Below, piece after piece: positions 61,947 through 64,000 of a DNA stretch of 64,000 nucleotides; position 1 is the stretch's first letter; every line of letters starts with the position of its first letter. Source of the stretch: JASLEW01 sp035544875 (GTDB lineage Bacteria > Acidobacteriota > Thermoanaerobaculia > Multivoradales > UBA5704); assembly GCA_035544875.1 (NCBI GenBank), contig DASZZP010000100.1:49515-113514 (forward strand), given 5' to 3'. A program made the position numbers and the translations under genes. The notes beneath the pieces are model-generated. The model worked only from the letters and a program-made list of their open reading frames with translations, had not been told where the DNA came from and ran no database searches.

Positions 61947-62316
61947 ACGGCTATCCCCAACTCCCCTGTACACGAACAACGTGCCAGCTCGCTTCAATCC
62001 AGCGCCAGCCGCGCGATGTTCGCTGGCGGTACCCTATCACCCGTTGGTGCCCCCGCCTGTTATTTTCGTTACACCCCAGGCTGCTAACCGAGTGAGCACT
62101 CGAATGCAAGTAACTGAAAACAGATGGCTTATTTCTACCTATACCGCTGTCACGGGGGCGCCGCTCTCACTACTTCTTTGGGAACACCAGGGGCTCGACG
62201 CCAGTCGACCGAGCCACCCCCTCCGGCAGTAGAATCCCGCTGTACAGGGCGCGGCTAGGTTTGGCCGCCGAAAGCCGGTCCCCACAGCCGGCCCGCCGCG
62301 CCCGTCTTCCTTCCTT

Positions 62317-62994
62317 GTGGGCTCGCGCCTGGTGGGGGTGCGCCGGTTGCCAAAGAAGACAGGCAGGCCACCTGAAAACGACTCGCTGGCGATCCGCCGA
62401 ATGGTGGAGCTGCGGACAGCCAACCCGAGGATGAAACTCAGAGCTGTGGCGCGAGAGGCAGCCCGGCAACTCGGATTGATAGGGCAGCGCGCCACGATCG
62501 AGGACAGGCTCCGCCATAAGTACGCGGAGCAGGAAAAGGCAGGGCACCTCCCGGCCGTTGAGAGTAGCCCTGATTTCGTCAGGAGTTACATGCAGGACGC
62601 CTATGCGTCCCGAGCTGCGCGGGAAGCCAGGCTACGCGAGGACTTGGCTGCGAAGGAGGAGGAAGCCATTGCGCTCGGGCTCCGGCTTCCCCCTAAGGAT
62701 CTGCTCGTCTACCTGAGAGTCCTTGAGGGTGAGAAGGAAAACACCGAGATATACGCGCGCGGATCTGCTGAAATCGTCACTGCACTACTGATGGAAAAGG
62801 GCCTGTCGGCTGCTGAAGCAGACACCCGCTATCTTGCTATCCAAGAGCGCTACCAACAGCTTGAAAAAGAGGTCGAGGTCGTACGGGCGATCTATGAAAA
62901 GCGGCGCGCTTTGGGGCTGACCTACGAGTTTCCGCCCAAGCGTGAGGCACTTTTGGGCGGAAAGCCGTCAGACTTTCCACCCGATGCGTCATGA
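62317..62994 (+). CDS. Protein of unknown function with AT-hook-like start
   Basis: A 225-residue charged, mostly helical protein. Near the start KKTGRPPEND resembles an AT-hook; then a helical block (AIRRMVELRTANPRMKLRAVAREAARQLGL) may bind DNA, and a long coiled-coil-like region (about 85-205) follows. Codon usage is less GC-biased than in the genes to the left, consistent with transfer. Start GTG 62317 or GTG 62338 (MRRLPKKTGRPP); no clear ribosome-binding site. Possibly a phage or plasmid DNA-binding protein. Confidence 0.55.
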   Translation: MGSRLVGVRRLPKKTGRPPENDSLAIRRMVELRTANPRMKLRAVAREAARQLGLIGQRATIEDRLRHKYAEQEKAGHLPAVESSPDFVRSYMQDAYASRAAREARLREDLAAKEEEAIALGLRLPPKDLLVYLRVLEGEKENTEIYARGSAEIVTALLMEKGLSAAEADTRYLAIQERYQQLEKEVEVVRAIYEKRRALGLTYEFPPKREALLGGKPSDFPPDAS

Positions 62995-63088
62995 CTGGGT
63001 GGAAACTCTGGAATGCCCGGGAGGAAAGCCCTCTCTTATCTCCCAGCTAAGCCTATTGTTTTCAGGTACTTAGGCGTGCAATAATGCT

Positions 63089-63118
63089 GATGGCCTGGCG
63101 GTCAGACGCCAGGCCATC
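63089..63118. terminator. Perfect 12-bp hairpin between convergent small genes
   Basis: GATGGCCTGGCG (63089-63100) pairs with CGCCAGGCCATC (63107-63118) around 6 nt. On the minus strand it is followed by AGCATTATT, so weak terminator activity is possible. It is a plausible shared terminator for 62994 and the RHH gene. No gene is seen in the rest of 62995-63287. Confidence 0.45.
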
Positions 63119-63287
63119 TGAGGGACAGGACACGAGCCGCCTGCCCCGAGCACCACGAAGTCTACACTAGGCGGCCCGCGTTCGCCCTCGAAGGAGGAAG
63201 CGATGCGGCACCGCTGTGCACCCGCCATCCCGCTCCCGCCATCGAGCCAGCTGCTCGGGCTTCTATGGGCCGGCCAGCCCCGGTCCC

Positions 63288-63464
63288 TCATACCGCCTGG
63301 CTGATCTCCTTCCGGGCGGCGCGGATCAGCCTCTCCCTGATCCAGTCAGAGAGGCTGACCCCCGCCAGCTCGGCGGCCCGGCGGATCAACTCGGCGTGCT
63401 CGGGCAACAGGCGGATGTTGAGCATGGCGGTGTGGCGGCGGGGCGGAGCTGGTTTCTTGTCCAT
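63288..63464 (-). CDS. Small RHH-family DNA-binding protein
   Basis: A 58-residue protein: MLNIRLLPEHAELIRRAAELAGVSLSDWIRERLIRAARKE is a ribbon-helix-helix of the DUF1778/MobC/CopG group. No toxin follows. The promoter on its own strand (TTGACT, 17 bp, TACGCT) places the start codon 6 nt after the -10, so its mRNA should be leaderless. A palindromic site overlaps this promoter and a second lies in the divergent promoter, so it probably represses both. Confidence 0.75.
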   Translation of the reverse strand: MDKKPAPPRRHTAMLNIRLLPEHAELIRRAAELAGVSLSDWIRERLIRAARKEISQAV

Positions 63465-63470
63465 GCTCTA

Positions 63471-63499
63471 AGCGTATAGCCAAAGGTATTACAAGTCAA
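63471..63499 (-). promoter_or_regulatory. Promoter of the RHH gene (leaderless)
   Basis: TTGACT (63494-63499) and TACGCT (63471-63476) with a 17-bp spacer; ATG follows after 6 nt. Confidence 0.55.
63474..63492. promoter_or_regulatory. RHH operator site A
   Basis: GTATAGCCAAAGGTATTAC shares the half-site GTAWAGCCA with site B. It covers the -10 and spacer of the minus-strand promoter. Confidence 0.5.
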
Positions 63500-63522
63500 G
63501 TCACGATTCGGCGCCTTGCCTC

Positions 63523-63551
63523 TTGACATCCGTAAAGCCAATGGCTATACT
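63523..63551 (+). promoter_or_regulatory. Strong sigma70 promoter with operator site B
   Basis: TTGACA (63523-63528), 17 bp, TATACT (63546-63551). The palindrome GTAAAGCCA-A-TGGCTATAC (63532-63550) fills the spacer and most of the -10, so a bound RHH dimer would block it. A small open frame of 85 codons (63560-63817) follows, but a zinc-ribbon gene with its own ribosome-binding site lies inside it in another frame. Confidence 0.65.
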
Positions 63552-63707
63552 CATCGACAGTGAGAGACGAACTGATGACCCCTGAAACAAAAACGGCCCC
63601 GGAAGTCGCGTCAACGACCGCCGGGGCCTTGACCCGCCCGACCGAAGCCGAACGGAGCAGCACTTCGATTATGGCTCTCGGCCGGGCATCCCGCAAGGAG
63701 CCCGCCC

Positions 63708-63866
63708 ATGACCTGCCACGCCTGCCAAGCCAAGGCCAAGAAGTTCGGCCGGAACCGCAACGGGAGCCAGCGATTCCGCTGCCTCACCTGCCGCAAGACC
63801 TTCTCCGCGAGCCCTGATACGCCCCGCCAGCTGCGGCGCATCCCGGCCGACCGGGCGCTCCTGTAG
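63708..63866 (+). pseudogene. IS1-like transposase zinc-ribbon fragment
   Basis: A 52-residue frame with AAGGAG 7 nt before its ATG: MTCHACQAKAKKFG, then GSQRFRCLTCRKTFS. The CxxC pair, GxxRFRCxxC and RKTFS are the N-terminal zinc ribbon of IS1-type InsA/InsAB transposases. After QLRRIPADRALL, which matches the start of the next helix, a TAG ends it, so the HTH and DDE parts are missing. No further transposase lies in the remaining 134 bp of the window. Confidence 0.55.
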
Positions 63867-64000
63867 ACGCTCGGCAGAATCCGTAGAGATTTGAATCACC
63901 AGGTCGAGAATCGGTAGAGCAGCATCATCATCCCGCGCGCAGCGCGGCCGGTGGGGGCTCTCGGGGGCGGAGGGGGGGACGGCGCTGCGGGCGGGCGGGG

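Noticed and set aside
63560..63817. An 85-codon open frame after the strong promoter
   Set aside because: It overlaps the zinc-ribbon frame, which has cysteines in the right places and a ribosome-binding site, so the longer frame is probably its shadow.

Overview
The window is about 64 kb of GC-rich chromosomal DNA, nearly all coding. It suggests a Gram-negative bacterium of the Acidobacteriota, perhaps a Thermoanaerobaculia-like lineage; that is an inference from gene content, not a database result. The grounds are the futalosine menaquinone genes mqnA and mqnC, SBBP-type beta-propeller proteins, DevBCA/MacB-like exporters, an O-antigen-ligase-like membrane protein, PilZ and HD-GYP proteins, and the order tRNA-Lys, tRNA-Leu, tig, clpP, clpX, lon, engB, rho, mqnA. 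Shine-Dalgarno starts are mixed with several starts where a -10-like hexamer lies only 6-7 nt before the ATG, which points to leaderless mRNAs.

Region by region. 0-5.3 kb: a minus-strand iron operon (fur, an FTR1-DUF2318 fusion, two FtsX/MacB-type permeases, and an ABC ATPase with a DtxR-like C-terminal domain) behind a promoter with a perfect palindrome. 5.4-12.9 kb: citrate synthase, a four-gene ABC exporter with a periplasmic adaptor, queD and an SDR epimerase. 13.2-17.6 kb, plus strand: PlsB-like acyltransferase, SpoIIE-type phosphatase, an HExxH membrane protein, a membrane protein with an unresolved start, and remnants. 17.7-22 kb: a MamK-like bacterial actin paired with a cell-wall amidase, then a PilZ-AMIN protein. 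22.5-28.2 kb: a saccharopine-dehydrogenase-like protein and an ALDH7/antiquitin-type dehydrogenase (plausible lysine catabolism) around a large ligase-like protein. 28.2-33.6 kb: an RHH/MazF-type toxin-antitoxin pair, a lipid kinase, a ferredoxin, mqnC, YceI and mqnA. 33.6-42.2 kb: the proteostasis/housekeeping block and two tRNAs. 42.3-46.4 kb: thiS, an unknown conserved protein, hicAB, a Moco riboswitch with moaA, and an orphan XRE regulator. 47-52.7 kb: a CoA-ester degradation cluster (three crotonases, a thiolase, a class I amidotransferase-like hydrolase, a kynureninase-like PLP enzyme). 53-59.8 kb: secreted and signalling proteins, including a large SBBP propeller gene broken by a frameshift. 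59.8-64 kb: an island-like tail of small regulators, a retropepsin-SEC-C protein with its partner, RHH proteins and an IS1-like zinc-ribbon fragment.

The intergenic spaces are full of structured repeats. The most striking family has three copies of a ~120-bp long-hairpin element (20.06, 22.23 and 32.61 kb). Its loop is conserved, while parts of its ~38-nt arms differ between copies but stay complementary within each copy. At least four further repeat families are present, some of which run into coding frames. No CRISPR array, rRNA gene or intact insertion sequence was seen.
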